A DNA stretch of 21,740 bases from JAPUME01 sp964605715. GTDB lineage: Bacteria; Acidobacteriota; Terriglobia; UBA7540; JAPUME01. The stretch spans positions 1-21,740 of the forward strand of contig CAZSDV010000038.1 in assembly GCA_964605715.1 (NCBI GenBank), read 5' to 3'. Under the pieces are notes generated by a model. The model was given only the letters and a program-made list of their open reading frames with translations, was not told the origin of the DNA and ran no database searches. The position numbers and the translations under genes are program-made. Shown in pieces: positions 1 through 7,626 of the stretch (its first letter is position 1; each line of letters opens with the position of its first letter).

Positions 1-1
1 C

Positions 2-88
2 TTCATCGCCAGGCAGAAAACCAATCTCTCTTGTAGGAATAAGTGACCTAACTAACACTACTTTATCATAGGGTTTCTTTAAATTCAT
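2..88 (-). CDS. Fragment of phage-type PhoH-like ATPase (contig edge, partial)
   Basis: Reading leftwards from an ATG at 88, 29 codons stay open to the window edge. They include VRSLIPTREIGFLPG, preceded by PYDKVVL. This resembles the strand following the Walker A region of PhoH-family ATPases, especially the VRSxxPTRxxGFLPG form common in phage PhoH proteins. The frame differs from that of priA, whose last codons (88-66) overlap it. The ATG is probably not a real start, because PhoH proteins have their P-loop upstream of this motif and it is absent here. I infer a piece of a different gene, perhaps phage-derived, joined to the truncated priA by assembly error or recombination. The short length limits certainty. 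Confidence 0.5.
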   Translation of the reverse strand, partial: MNLKKPYDKVVLVRSLIPTREIGFLPGDE

Positions 89-1562
89 TACGCATATCTT
101 GAATTTCAACCGCTGCCATGGGTCTGCCCGCAATGCGCTCAGGCAGTTTCAATAGTTCATATTTTCCTCGACTTGCATTCCAGTAAGATTCGAGGGATGG
201 GGTGGCAGACCCAAGTAACACAGGAATGTCTTTTCTGCGAGCCCGGACAATAACCACGTCTCTTCCGTGGTATCTTGGCTCTGTTTGTTGTTTATAACTT
301 GCATCATGTTCTTCATCAACAATGACTAATCCAAGATCAACTACAGGTGCCAACGCAGCTGACCTAGTACCTAACAATACTTGAACTTCCCCTCTCCGGG
401 CACGCTTCCATTCAAGTTCTCTTTCTCGTCCACGTAAACTGCTATGAAGTAGGGCTACTTTTCCTGGGAATCGAGCTTCAAAAAGCGTATGCATTGCTGG
501 AGTTAGAGAAATTTCCGGGACCAGCATTAGCACTGATCGACCCGTAGATAAAACCTTTTCGATGCTTCGTAAATAAATTTCAGTCTTTCCACTTCCAGTA
601 ACTCCATGAAGAAGAATTACCCGGAACTTATCAACTGCAAGGAAAGATTTAATCTTATTAAAAACTTTTTCCTGATCAGAACTAAGTTTGTCATTGTTTT
701 TAGGCAAATCAACTTCGTTGGCCATTTGAGCATTAGGAGGTCTGTCATATGAAACAATCAGGCCATTGCCCAGTAATCGCTTCAAGTGGGAAGATTTGGC
801 TTTAGTAAATTTCAATAAATTTCCCTGGGAAACAGTCGCACCGCTACTTTGTAGATGTTGTAAAATTCGTTTCTCCACAACAGATATTTTACTTGTTAAA
901 AACGAACAAGCGGGTGGAAGGCCGTACCACTTTATCTCCCGGGTATTTCTAGAAACTTCCACGTGCTTAGATTCAAGCATTCCAGATTTTACTAATTTAA
1001 TTAAAATTGACTTCGACAAACCTTTAACCTTGAGTTGTAATCGCCTTGAATCCCATTCTTGGTTTTGTGAGAGTATTTTAAAAACTTTCAATTCTTTTTC
1101 ATCTTGGCCTTCATGGCCCGATTCTAAGGTTAAATTTTTTAGTTTCCTTTTCCCTTTAAGGCTAATCTTAAGCATCCAGCGTTCTTGAACTTCTTTCTGT
1201 AAGGGTATCATTGACCGAAATACCTCCCCAGGAGGGGAAAAATAATAACCAGAAATCCAAACACCCAATTTCACCAAATCATCAGGCAGGATTACCTCGT
1301 CACCCCATAAATCTAAAATTTCACGAGCTTTTATGCCTGAATGTAGTTTTTTTGAATCACCAATTATAATTCCTTTGGCTTTGCGGGTTTTCAGTGGAAC
1401 AACAACACCCCGGCCCGGCAATGCTTTGCCTAACAATGCATCTGGTATCTTGTAAGTCAAGAGACCCGGAACCGCTGCGAATACCGCTACGTCAACATAG
1501 GAGGACTTGGAAGGCATAGGAATGTTACTGCGATTGGACTGGTAATCTTGGCCTACCTTCAT
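66..1562 (-). CDS. priA: Primosomal protein N' (replication restart helicase PriA), C-terminally truncated
   Basis: PriA is a superfamily 2 DNA helicase that reloads the replisome at stalled forks. Numbering from an in-frame Leu codon beyond the N run, the DNA-binding N-terminal domain starts near 31 (YVDVAVFAAVPGLLTYKIP). The Walker A motif GVTGSGKTE is at 329-337, the DEEH box at 425-428 and motif III GSATPS at 460-465. The reading stops after MRNEFKETL, about 500 residues in. Family members normally run beyond 700 residues, so the cysteine-rich zinc-binding segment and the second helicase domain are missing. I chose the ATG at 1562; an N gap lies directly upstream, so the true start is uncertain, and the ATG at 1517 is an alternative. 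It follows the udg gene closely. The stop sits at a suspected junction with a PhoH fragment, so the truncation is probably an assembly artefact. Confidence 0.9.
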   Translation of the reverse strand: MKVGQDYQSNRSNIPMPSKSSYVDVAVFAAVPGLLTYKIPDALLGKALPGRGVVVPLKTRKAKGIIIGDSKKLHSGIKAREILDLWGDEVILPDDLVKLGVWISGYYFSPPGEVFRSMIPLQKEVQERWMLKISLKGKRKLKNLTLESGHEGQDEKELKVFKILSQNQEWDSRRLQLKVKGLSKSILIKLVKSGMLESKHVEVSRNTREIKWYGLPPACSFLTSKISVVEKRILQHLQSSGATVSQGNLLKFTKAKSSHLKRLLGNGLIVSYDRPPNAQMANEVDLPKNNDKLSSDQEKVFNKIKSFLAVDKFRVILLHGVTGSGKTEIYLRSIEKVLSTGRSVLMLVPEISLTPAMHTLFEARFPGKVALLHSSLRGRERELEWKRARRGEVQVLLGTRSAALAPVVDLGLVIVDEEHDASYKQQTEPRYHGRDVVIVRARRKDIPVLLGSATPSLESYWNASRGKYELLKLPERIAGRPMAAVEIQDMRNEFKETL

Positions 1563-1565
1563 TAC

Positions 1566-1575
1566 NNNNNNNNNN
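1566..1575. other. Assembly gap (10 N)
   Basis: A run of exactly ten N lies between the stop of the uracil-DNA glycosylase gene (1589) and the first usable priA ATG (1562). The round size suggests a placeholder of unknown true length, so the udg-priA distance and the priA start cannot be fixed from this sequence. Confidence 0.95.
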
Positions 1576-1588
1576 TCCCTGTACAACA

Positions 1589-2443
1589 CTAACTGCTATC
1601 GCGTTGCATTGTTTCGCCCAGAAACTCAACAATTAACTTAAAATCTTTCCGAATAGCTTTCCCTTCACGAGGATTACGAAGAATGTAGGCTGGATGAAAA
1701 GTTGGCAATAATTTTATCCCATGAAAGTCGAGAAGCTGACCTCTGATCTTTGTAATTCCTTCTTTGATTTCGGGAAGCATGGTACGGAGAGCAGGAGAGC
1801 CAAGACAACAGATTAACTTTGGATGAACAGCTCCGATTTGACGAATAATAAATGGCTTACACGATTTAATTTCATCTTTTTCAGGGGTCCGATTGCCAGG
1901 TGGCCGACATTTAACGATATTACAAATGTAGACTTCACTCCTCTTCATTCCAACCTCATGGATAAGTTGGTTCAATAATTTTCCCGCACGGCCCACAAAC
2001 GGTAAACCTTGTTCATCTTCATCTGCCCCAGGAGCTTCCCCTACGAAAACTATTTTTGACTTTGAATTTCCTGAACCAAAAACAATATTTTTCCGATGTT
2101 TGGAAAGTTTACAGCGTTCGCAATCACCTATATCCTCCCGAATCTGCTGAAGAGAATCAATCTCTGGAGCACCACTAGATTCATCAAACAGGCCAAGGGA
2201 CGAGCTACCCCCTAGGTAAAGTGGGGGTGATGCTTCCGTCAAGGGGGAATCGTCGGGAGATATTGATTTATTTTTCATGGAAGTTGAAGAAGTGGAGGTT
2301 TCCTTCTTTGCAATAACTCCATCAGAAGGACCCTCTGGTGGTCCAATCCTCGATAGCTGGGTTTGGCGATCAATAAGGTCAATTTTCATTTCGTGACAAA
2401 ATTCAATCCAGCCTTTAAGGTGGCGAATTAAATCATGATTCAT
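1589..2443 (-). CDS. Uracil-DNA glycosylase, family 4 (4Fe-4S type)
   Basis: This enzyme removes uracil from DNA to start base excision repair. The catalytic domain covers roughly residues 100-284. It has motif A as GEAPGADED (135-143) followed by GLPFVGRAG, and a late HPAYILR motif (250-256). Four cysteines, C108, C111, C179 and C195, are placed as iron-sulfur ligands, with NIVKCRPPGNRTP around the third. This pattern defines family 4 UDG, often misnamed phage-type DNA polymerase. Residues 1-100 form an extension rich in Ser, Thr, Pro and Gly with no recognised fold. The ATG at 2443 overlaps the coaBC stop as ATGA, which fixes the start and implies translational coupling. The gene ends just before the gap that precedes priA. 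Confidence 0.93.
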   Translation of the reverse strand: MNHDLIRHLKGWIEFCHEMKIDLIDRQTQLSRIGPPEGPSDGVIAKKETSTSSTSMKNKSISPDDSPLTEASPPLYLGGSSSLGLFDESSGAPEIDSLQQIREDIGDCERCKLSKHRKNIVFGSGNSKSKIVFVGEAPGADEDEQGLPFVGRAGKLLNQLIHEVGMKRSEVYICNIVKCRPPGNRTPEKDEIKSCKPFIIRQIGAVHPKLICCLGSPALRTMLPEIKEGITKIRGQLLDFHGIKLLPTFHPAYILRNPREGKAIRKDFKLIVEFLGETMQRDSS

Positions 2444-3675
2444 AACTGGTTTTTTGATCGCAGCTTTACTATTTCATTGAGAATGCGATTTGAAAGGTCC
2501 TGTTTCGTCATTACGCCAAGGACTTGAGGCCGTCCACTTGGAAAAATAAGGGTAGCGCTGTTAGTATCAGCCTTGAATCCAGAATCAGGTCTCAATATGT
2601 CATTCGCCACAATCATGTCTAAAGATTTGGAGTTGAGCTTGCTTCGAGCATTTTTAATTAAATTATCAGTTTCCGCAGCAAATCCAATAAGGAGTGTTTT
2701 TTTCTGTATGGCCCGTTTTTGGAATTTAGAAATTTTTTTCGAAAGACTTTTCAAGATATCTGTTGTTGGCTCTAAATTCAGTTGCAAAGAATTCCCAGTT
2801 TTTTTAATCTTCCGTGAGCTAGCATTGGTCGGCCGATAGTCTCCAACCGCTGCTGCCATAATAACCACACTTGCATCATTTAGTTGATTTAAAACAACGT
2901 TCTCCATTTCATCTGCAGACCATACCTTTTTTACCTTAACTCCGGATGGGGACGTTAATGAAGTGGGGCCAGTGATTAAAGTTACACTTGCTGATCTTCT
3001 TGAAGCAGCTTCCGCAATAGCGTACCCCATTTTTCCTGAGGACCGATTACTTAAAAACCGAGCTGGATCAATATCCTCACATGTGGGGCCAGCAGTCACA
3101 AGAATTGTTTCCTGCTTCAAATCTGTCTTTAAATTCAGTGTTTTAAAAACTTGATCGGCTATGATTGAATTAGAGGCAAGCCTACCTTCTCCCTTCATTC
3201 CGCACGCTAGATATCCTTCGTCTGGGTCAAGTACCACAACGCCTCGTTTGCGAAGTATGCGAACATTTGAACATGTCGCAGGATTTTTCCACATGCAAAC
3301 ATTCATAGCAGGGCAGATAATTATTGGAGCGGGAGTTGCCAAAGCAAGTGTAGTCAAAAAATCATCGGCAAGACCATGAGTCACCCTAGAAATAAGATCT
3401 GCTGTAGCGGGAGCAATGACCAGCGCTTGAATATTTTGAGCTACATCAATGTGTTCAATAGCATTTTCTAGCGTACCTTGACCTAGGTTATTTCCAAACA
3501 TTTCCGTAATAACACGATTTCCAGAAAGGGCAGCAAAGGTTAACGGAGTTACAAATTCACAAGCACTCCGCGTCATTACAACCTGCACATCAATTCTCCG
3601 CTCCTGTAACTTTCGAACTAATTCAGCGGCCTTATACGCTGCAACCCCACCAGAAACACCCAATGCAACCTTCAT
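2440..3675 (-). CDS. coaBC: Bifunctional phosphopantothenoylcysteine decarboxylase / phosphopantothenate-cysteine ligase
   Basis: CoaBC carries out two successive steps of coenzyme A synthesis: ligation of cysteine to 4'-phosphopantothenate, then FMN-dependent decarboxylation to 4'-phosphopantetheine. The N-terminal CoaC half shows GVSGGVAAYKAAEL near the start, a histidine in IEHIDVA (about 76), PAMNVCMW (about 122-129) and ACGMKGEGRL (about 157-166) with the catalytic-loop cysteine. The CoaB half begins near 191 with LVTAGPTCEDIDPARFLSN and includes AAAVGDYRP and GFAAETDNL. About 411 residues is normal for the family. An in-frame TTG lies one codon upstream, but the ATG at 3675 is the more likely start. 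The stop overlaps the udg start by four bases; 99 bases separate it from rpoZ upstream. Confidence 0.95.
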   Translation of the reverse strand: MKVALGVSGGVAAYKAAELVRKLQERRIDVQVVMTRSACEFVTPLTFAALSGNRVITEMFGNNLGQGTLENAIEHIDVAQNIQALVIAPATADLISRVTHGLADDFLTTLALATPAPIIICPAMNVCMWKNPATCSNVRILRKRGVVVLDPDEGYLACGMKGEGRLASNSIIADQVFKTLNLKTDLKQETILVTAGPTCEDIDPARFLSNRSSGKMGYAIAEAASRRSASVTLITGPTSLTSPSGVKVKKVWSADEMENVVLNQLNDASVVIMAAAVGDYRPTNASSRKIKKTGNSLQLNLEPTTDILKSLSKKISKFQKRAIQKKTLLIGFAAETDNLIKNARSKLNSKSLDMIVANDILRPDSGFKADTNSATLIFPSGRPQVLGVMTKQDLSNRILNEIVKLRSKNQL

Positions 3676-3777
3676 CAAATAGACCCGTTATTCTTCCTAA
3701 ATTTTATTGGTTTATCATCCAAGCACACCAAAACAATAAACATATTCCAATTAACCCATTGGCCTAGAAATTGACGA

Positions 3778-4002
3778 TTATTTTTTTGGAGAATTTCCGC
3801 CCTTCAATTTTTTCTTATCTTTTTTTGTTTCCAGAACTTCGTAAGGGACTAGTCCTAGCCTTACTTCTTCTTGAGCAACATTTATCATTTTTTTTGCACC
3901 TGACTGAATGAGCGGCTTTGCGCCAAGTTGCAGTTGCCGTGCACGTCTCGCAGCTACAAGAATCATACGAAATTTGCTATCAGAACCTTGTGATAAATTC
4001 AT
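3778..4002 (-). CDS. rpoZ: DNA-directed RNA polymerase omega subunit
   Basis: Omega is a small subunit that helps assemble and stabilise RNA polymerase by binding beta-prime. The 74 residues contain the conserved core FRMILVAARRARQLQLG followed by a lysine-rich segment and an acidic-to-hydrophobic helix (NVAQEEVRLGLVPYEV), ending in a basic tail. The start at 4002 is supported by a strong GGAGGG about nine bases upstream, which lies over the last codons of gmk; the gmk stop is only six bases away. Order yicC-gmk-rpoZ-coaBC is a widespread bacterial arrangement. A short inverted repeat (CCAAT/ATTGG, 3747-3762) sits downstream but has no clear terminator tail. Confidence 0.9.
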   Translation of the reverse strand: MNLSQGSDSKFRMILVAARRARQLQLGAKPLIQSGAKKMINVAQEEVRLGLVPYEVLETKKDKKKLKGGNSPKK

Positions 4003-4008
4003 CCTTAA

Positions 4009-4647
4009 TTACCCTCCAAATGTTTTTAAGATATGTTCAATTTGATTTTGTACTGATTCCCGCCGCGTTTGAGTGGCGAGAACAATGGAACGCAACTGCT
4101 CAAATGCCCTATGAAGGTCATCATTAATCACCAAGTAATCGTAGTCTTTCCAACAGGCAATTTCCTTTCTTGCTTGGTCAAGGCGACCTTCAATGGCATG
4201 ACCAGATTCTGAACCTCTGCTCATCAATCTTACTTTTAGTTCATCGAAAGATGGAGGAAGAATAAAAATTGTGGTTGCCTCTGGAATTTTTGATTTAACT
4301 TGTCGCTGTCCCTGTACGTCAACATCCAAAATAATATTTGACCCAGAATTCTGAACGGCCTGAAGATGATTCCGCGAAGTCCCATAAAGATTTCCGTGGA
4401 CAACAGCCCATTCAATAAATTCATCACCGGCTATCATGCATTCAAATTTATCACGTTTAACATAAAAATAGTCTTTGCCGTCCTCCTCTGAGGGGCGGCG
4501 AGTCCTTGTGGTATGCGAAATAGAGAAATGTAAAGGCGTTACTGATTCAAGCAACAGACGAATTAATGTGCTTTTTCCTACTCCTGAAGGAGAGGAAACA
4601 ACAAATATATTTCCGCCAGACTCTTTAAATAAAAACGGATTCCCCAT
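4009..4647 (-). CDS. gmk: Guanylate kinase
   Basis: Gmk converts GMP and ATP to GDP and ADP in the cytoplasm. Numbered from the ATG at 4647, the P-loop SPSGVGKST is near 19-27. The GMP-binding segment SHTTRTRRP with GKDYFYV follows, then EWAVVHGNLYGT and ILDVDVQGQ, all in family order. The length is 212 residues, which is typical. The frame is open further upstream to 4695, but those codons overlap the end of yicC and are not family-like. Starting at 4647 leaves four bases after the yicC stop, with a GAG of a weak Shine-Dalgarno overlapping that stop. The close spacing to yicC and rpoZ indicates one transcript. Confidence 0.95.
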   Translation of the reverse strand: MGNPFLFKESGGNIFVVSSPSGVGKSTLIRLLLESVTPLHFSISHTTRTRRPSEEDGKDYFYVKRDKFECMIAGDEFIEWAVVHGNLYGTSRNHLQAVQNSGSNIILDVDVQGQRQVKSKIPEATTIFILPPSFDELKVRLMSRGSESGHAIEGRLDQARKEIACWKDYDYLVINDDLHRAFEQLRSIVLATQTRRESVQNQIEHILKTFGG

Positions 4648-4651
4648 CTTT

Positions 4652-5548
4652 TTACTCGATGTTTTGAACTTGTTCTCGAACCTTTTCAATCTCACTTTTT
4701 ATTTCGACCGAAATTCTTGTTATCTCAAGGCCGACATCGTCAGAGCCCCCTATTTTTGAAAGAATGGTATTTGCCTCCCGGTTCATTTCCTGAAAAAGAA
4801 AATCAAGCTTCTTTCCTGTTTCACCTTGTAAGTCTAGGACTGTGAAAGCTTGACCAATATGGCTAGTCAATCGGGCTAATTCTTCAGAAATATCACTATG
4901 GGAGGCAAGAAGGGCCGCTTCTTGCAGAAGTCTTTGTTGGTCTAACTCTGTTTGAGGTAGCATCTTTTTAATCTTAATCTCAATTTTTCTCTGGATACGG
5001 GTCGGCATCTCTGTTCCCAAAGACTCCACCTCCTGCTTAAATTCTTGGATTCGGTTTAGCCGAATTCTCATATCTTTTTCAAGGTTTGCCCCTTCAGTGT
5101 CGCGCATGCTATTAAGATCAGAAAGTGCTTGGTAAGTTATTTTTTCAAGTGCGACTGCGATACCTTCAAACTCGGGTGACTCAATACCATTATTTCCTGA
5201 CTCAATCACACCTGGGCTCTGAATAAGTCTCATTAGGTCTGGCTCTTGGGTAAATTTATATTTTCTTTTAAGGTCAACAAGTATTTCTAGGTAAGCATCA
5301 ATAAGGCTTTGGTTGATGCGGAGTTTAGGTTCCTGGTTCTGTTCTAAGTATACCCTGGCCTCTATGTGCCCTCTTGCGCATCCTTCTTTCAAAATTTTAC
5401 GGACTGTACTCTCTAATTTAGTAAGGGTGCGGGGGAGTCGGATTTTAAGGTCGAGGTATCGATGGTTTATGCTCCTTAAACTCAAAGATAAACGAAAACC
5501 CTCCCCTTCGAAAAGGCTTTCACTGAAACCTGTCATACTACGAATCAT
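4652..5548 (-). CDS. yicC: YicC family protein (putative endoribonuclease)
   Basis: The 298-residue protein starts with the family signature MIRSMTGFSE, followed by LRSINHRYLDLKIRLP. It ends in the DUF1732-type domain with SDISEELARLTSHI, GKKLDFLFQEMNREANTI and a C-terminal helix rich in Glu and Lys. E. coli YicC has been reported as an RNase; the specific substrate here is unknown. Its place directly upstream of gmk and rpoZ is a classic neighbourhood. The start is fixed by the conserved N-terminus. It lies 25 bases downstream of the msbA stop, so it may be read from the msbA promoters. Confidence 0.93.
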   Translation of the reverse strand: MIRSMTGFSESLFEGEGFRLSLSLRSINHRYLDLKIRLPRTLTKLESTVRKILKEGCARGHIEARVYLEQNQEPKLRINQSLIDAYLEILVDLKRKYKFTQEPDLMRLIQSPGVIESGNNGIESPEFEGIAVALEKITYQALSDLNSMRDTEGANLEKDMRIRLNRIQEFKQEVESLGTEMPTRIQRKIEIKIKKMLPQTELDQQRLLQEAALLASHSDISEELARLTSHIGQAFTVLDLQGETGKKLDFLFQEMNREANTILSKIGGSDDVGLEITRISVEIKSEIEKVREQVQNIE

Positions 5549-5573
5549 TATAAATAAGTCCAGAATTTCTAAT

Positions 5574-7382
5574 CTAAGTCCGAGAACTTGTAAACTGGAG
5601 TTCGTGCAGGCGCCTGTAGGTCCCCTCGTGGCTTAATAGATAATCATGGGTCCCAGAATTCGCAATAGTTCCATTTTCCAGAACTATAATCTTGCTAGCC
5701 CCTCGAATTGTTGACAACCGGTGAGCAATCACAAAAACTGTACGACCTACCATAAGGTTAGCTAAGGCCTTTTGGACAAGTGCCTCTGACTCACTGTCAA
5801 GCTCTGAAGTTGCTTCGTCAAGAATTAAAATTGGGGTATCCTTCATTAAGGCACGCGCAATGGCAATCCGCTGCCGCTGGCCGCCAGACAACCTTTGACC
5901 ATGTTCCCCTAATATAGTTTGGTAGCCATCGGGAAGTTTGGAAATGAATTCAGCTGCCATTGCCGCTTTTGCTGCCGCGAAAACGCGACCTTCCAGGGCA
6001 GGTTGTTTACCATAGCAGATGTTATTAAAGACGGTATCATTAAAGAGTATCGTTTCCTGCGTAACTATTGCAATCTGCTTCCGTAATGATGCTAATTTTA
6101 TTTGTCGAATATCAGTTCCATCAAGAAGAATACAACCGTTAGTAACATCGTAAAAACGTGGCATTAAGTTAACTAAAGAAGTTTTTCCTGCCCCACTCGA
6201 GCCCACAATAGCCACCACATCACCTGCATTAACTTCCAAATCAATATCTCGCAGTAAATCTACTCCATCACCATAATTAAACCCCACCTTCTTAAAGGCA
6301 ATGCGATCATTGAATCGAGAAATATTTATACCATCCAAGGGGTCTTTGATTTCTTTTTCTGCGTCAAGATATTCGAATACTTTGTCGGAAGCACCAACGG
6401 CTTGATGGAAAGCGTTATTGACTCCACTGAGTCGTTTAATTGGACCATACATCTTAATTAGGGCATAAAGGAAAGCAATAAACCCACCTGTGGTCTGAGT
6501 ATTTTTAAGAATCTCATTTCGAGCATAGAATAAAAGCAACGCAACAGTAAGCGCTCCTAGAAATTCCATTAAAGGAGGACTAATTGCATGAGCACGGATC
6601 CACCGCATATTGATCCAGAATAAACGCTGGGCAGCAACTTTGAATTTTCCAATTTCAAAAGATTCCATTCCGAAAGCTTTAACAATCCGATTTCCAGTAA
6701 AAGTCTCTTGTAGAATATTGTTCAATTCCCCCATTTTATTTTGGCTGGACCGGGTGGTTACTCGTATCGTATGGCCGAGTCGTACAGAAGGAATAATAAC
6801 TAAGGGAAGAACTAACAGCGAAGCCAGTGTAAGTTTCCAATCGACATAAAAAAGAACAAATAGAAGCCCCACTAAGGTAAATATTTGCTTGAGAAAATCA
6901 GCAGCTACTTGAGAAACAGCATGCTGAATCTTTTCAATATCGTTTGTAACAGCAGACATCAGCCTTCCAGTTGGATTTTTAAAGAAAAAACCAAGCGACT
7001 GATATGTGATCTTAGAATAGAGGGAATTCCGAAGGTCACGAACCACTGATTGACCAACATAATGAATTGAATAAGTCCCAAAAAATTCGCTCAACCCTTT
7101 TCCTACGGTAACAAAAACAATACCGATAGCTACAATAACCCAAGGGTCATTTCCCCATGCTGGAGCAAGGCCCTGCAAGGCAACCGCGTGGTCGGAAAAC
7201 GGAATTTCAAAAGGAAGGGCTTCCGCTTGTTGCGTGGGGGCAAGGACATGATCGAATACAGGACGTATCAATAGAGCCGTAAGGGCCTCAAAAGCCCCTA
7301 CCAGCGCCATTAGGACCAACGCCACCAGAAAAAGCGGGGCGTAAGGTCGAAGGAAGGAAAACAGACGGCCAAGCTTACCCAT
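5574..7382 (-). CDS. msbA: Lipid A / LPS-type ABC exporter, MsbA-like (fused TMD-NBD)
   Basis: This half-transporter would dimerise in the inner membrane and flip lipid A-core or a related lipid from inner to outer leaflet. Residues 1-330 are the membrane domain, with hydrophobic segments near 17-40, 80-98, 165-203 and 270-310. The ATPase domain has Walker A GSSGAGKT (394-401), a Q-loop glutamine (about 442), the signature LSGGQRQR (498-505), Walker B ILILDEA (518-524) and the switch histidine in AHRLST (about 554). The length of 602 residues fits MsbA. Presence of lptB and LptC/LptA-like genes in the same run supports LPS transport over drug export, though a multidrug role cannot be excluded. 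It is preceded by duplicated promoter-like elements and a hairpin over its GGGGAGG. Confidence 0.88.
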   Translation of the reverse strand: MGKLGRLFSFLRPYAPLFLVALVLMALVGAFEALTALLIRPVFDHVLAPTQQAEALPFEIPFSDHAVALQGLAPAWGNDPWVIVAIGIVFVTVGKGLSEFFGTYSIHYVGQSVVRDLRNSLYSKITYQSLGFFFKNPTGRLMSAVTNDIEKIQHAVSQVAADFLKQIFTLVGLLFVLFYVDWKLTLASLLVLPLVIIPSVRLGHTIRVTTRSSQNKMGELNNILQETFTGNRIVKAFGMESFEIGKFKVAAQRLFWINMRWIRAHAISPPLMEFLGALTVALLLFYARNEILKNTQTTGGFIAFLYALIKMYGPIKRLSGVNNAFHQAVGASDKVFEYLDAEKEIKDPLDGINISRFNDRIAFKKVGFNYGDGVDLLRDIDLEVNAGDVVAIVGSSGAGKTSLVNLMPRFYDVTNGCILLDGTDIRQIKLASLRKQIAIVTQETILFNDTVFNNICYGKQPALEGRVFAAAKAAMAAEFISKLPDGYQTILGEHGQRLSGGQRQRIAIARALMKDTPILILDEATSELDSESEALVQKALANLMVGRTVFVIAHRLSTIRGASKIIVLENGTIANSGTHDYLLSHEGTYRRLHELQFTSSRT

Positions 7383-7393
7383 GCGACTCTTCG

Positions 7394-7419
7394 CCTCCCC
7401 ACTAAAGTCCTACGGGAGG
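7394..7419 (-). promoter_or_regulatory. Possible RBS-masking hairpin before msbA
   Basis: On the minus strand CCTCCC (7419-7414) is the exact complement of GGGAGG (7399-7394), with a 14-base loop. The second arm is the core of the purine-rich GGGGAGG ending 11 bases before the msbA ATG. If folded, the ribosome site would be paired. No experimental support; six base pairs only. Confidence 0.35.
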
Positions 7420-7448
7420 TGTTATAATCTGACGATGTTACGCTGAAA

Positions 7449-7476
7449 ACTATAGGAAAGCAACCACTTAAGCCAA
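7449..7476 (-). promoter_or_regulatory. Candidate promoter for msbA, proximal
   Basis: Minus-strand TTGGCT (7476-7471) and TATAGT (7454-7449) are separated by 16 bases. They match the sigma-70 consensus at 4 of 6 and 5 of 6 positions. Transcription would start about 60 bases before the msbA ATG. The -35 lies inside one copy of a 16-base direct repeat. Confidence 0.45.
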
Positions 7477-7541
7477 TGCAAGGCTCACTGTAATCAATAT
7501 AAATTCTAAACCTAGAATAATTTAAAGCCAATGCAATGCTC
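7471..7541. repeat. Two 16-base direct repeats upstream of msbA
   Basis: AGCCAATGCAAGGCTC (7471-7486) and AGCCAATGCAATGCTC (7526-7541) differ at one position and are spaced 55 bases apart, start to start. Both contain the minus-strand TTGGCT of a promoter-like sequence. They could be tandem promoters or operator sites for one regulator. Confidence 0.6.
7503..7531 (-). promoter_or_regulatory. Candidate promoter for msbA, distal
   Basis: Minus-strand TTGGCT (7531-7526) and TAGAAT (7508-7503) are separated by 17 bases, the ideal spacing; -10 matches 5 of 6 consensus positions. The -35 is embedded in the second repeat copy, mirroring the proximal promoter. Confidence 0.45.
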
Positions 7542-7626
7542 TAACTTCCCAAGCACTAGATACAAAACCAAAGATACAAGATAAGTATTTGTTTAGAAAA
7601 TTTTGGATAAAACGGATTCCAGTTGA

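Noticed and set aside
766..1188. Plus-strand open frame opposite priA
   Set aside because: It lies entirely antisense to conserved PriA coding sequence, has no family features and no good ribosome site.
7310..7531. Minus-strand open frame of 73 codons upstream of and overlapping the msbA start
   Set aside because: It crosses the promoter-like repeats, overlaps the msbA N-terminus in another frame and shows no protein-like pattern.
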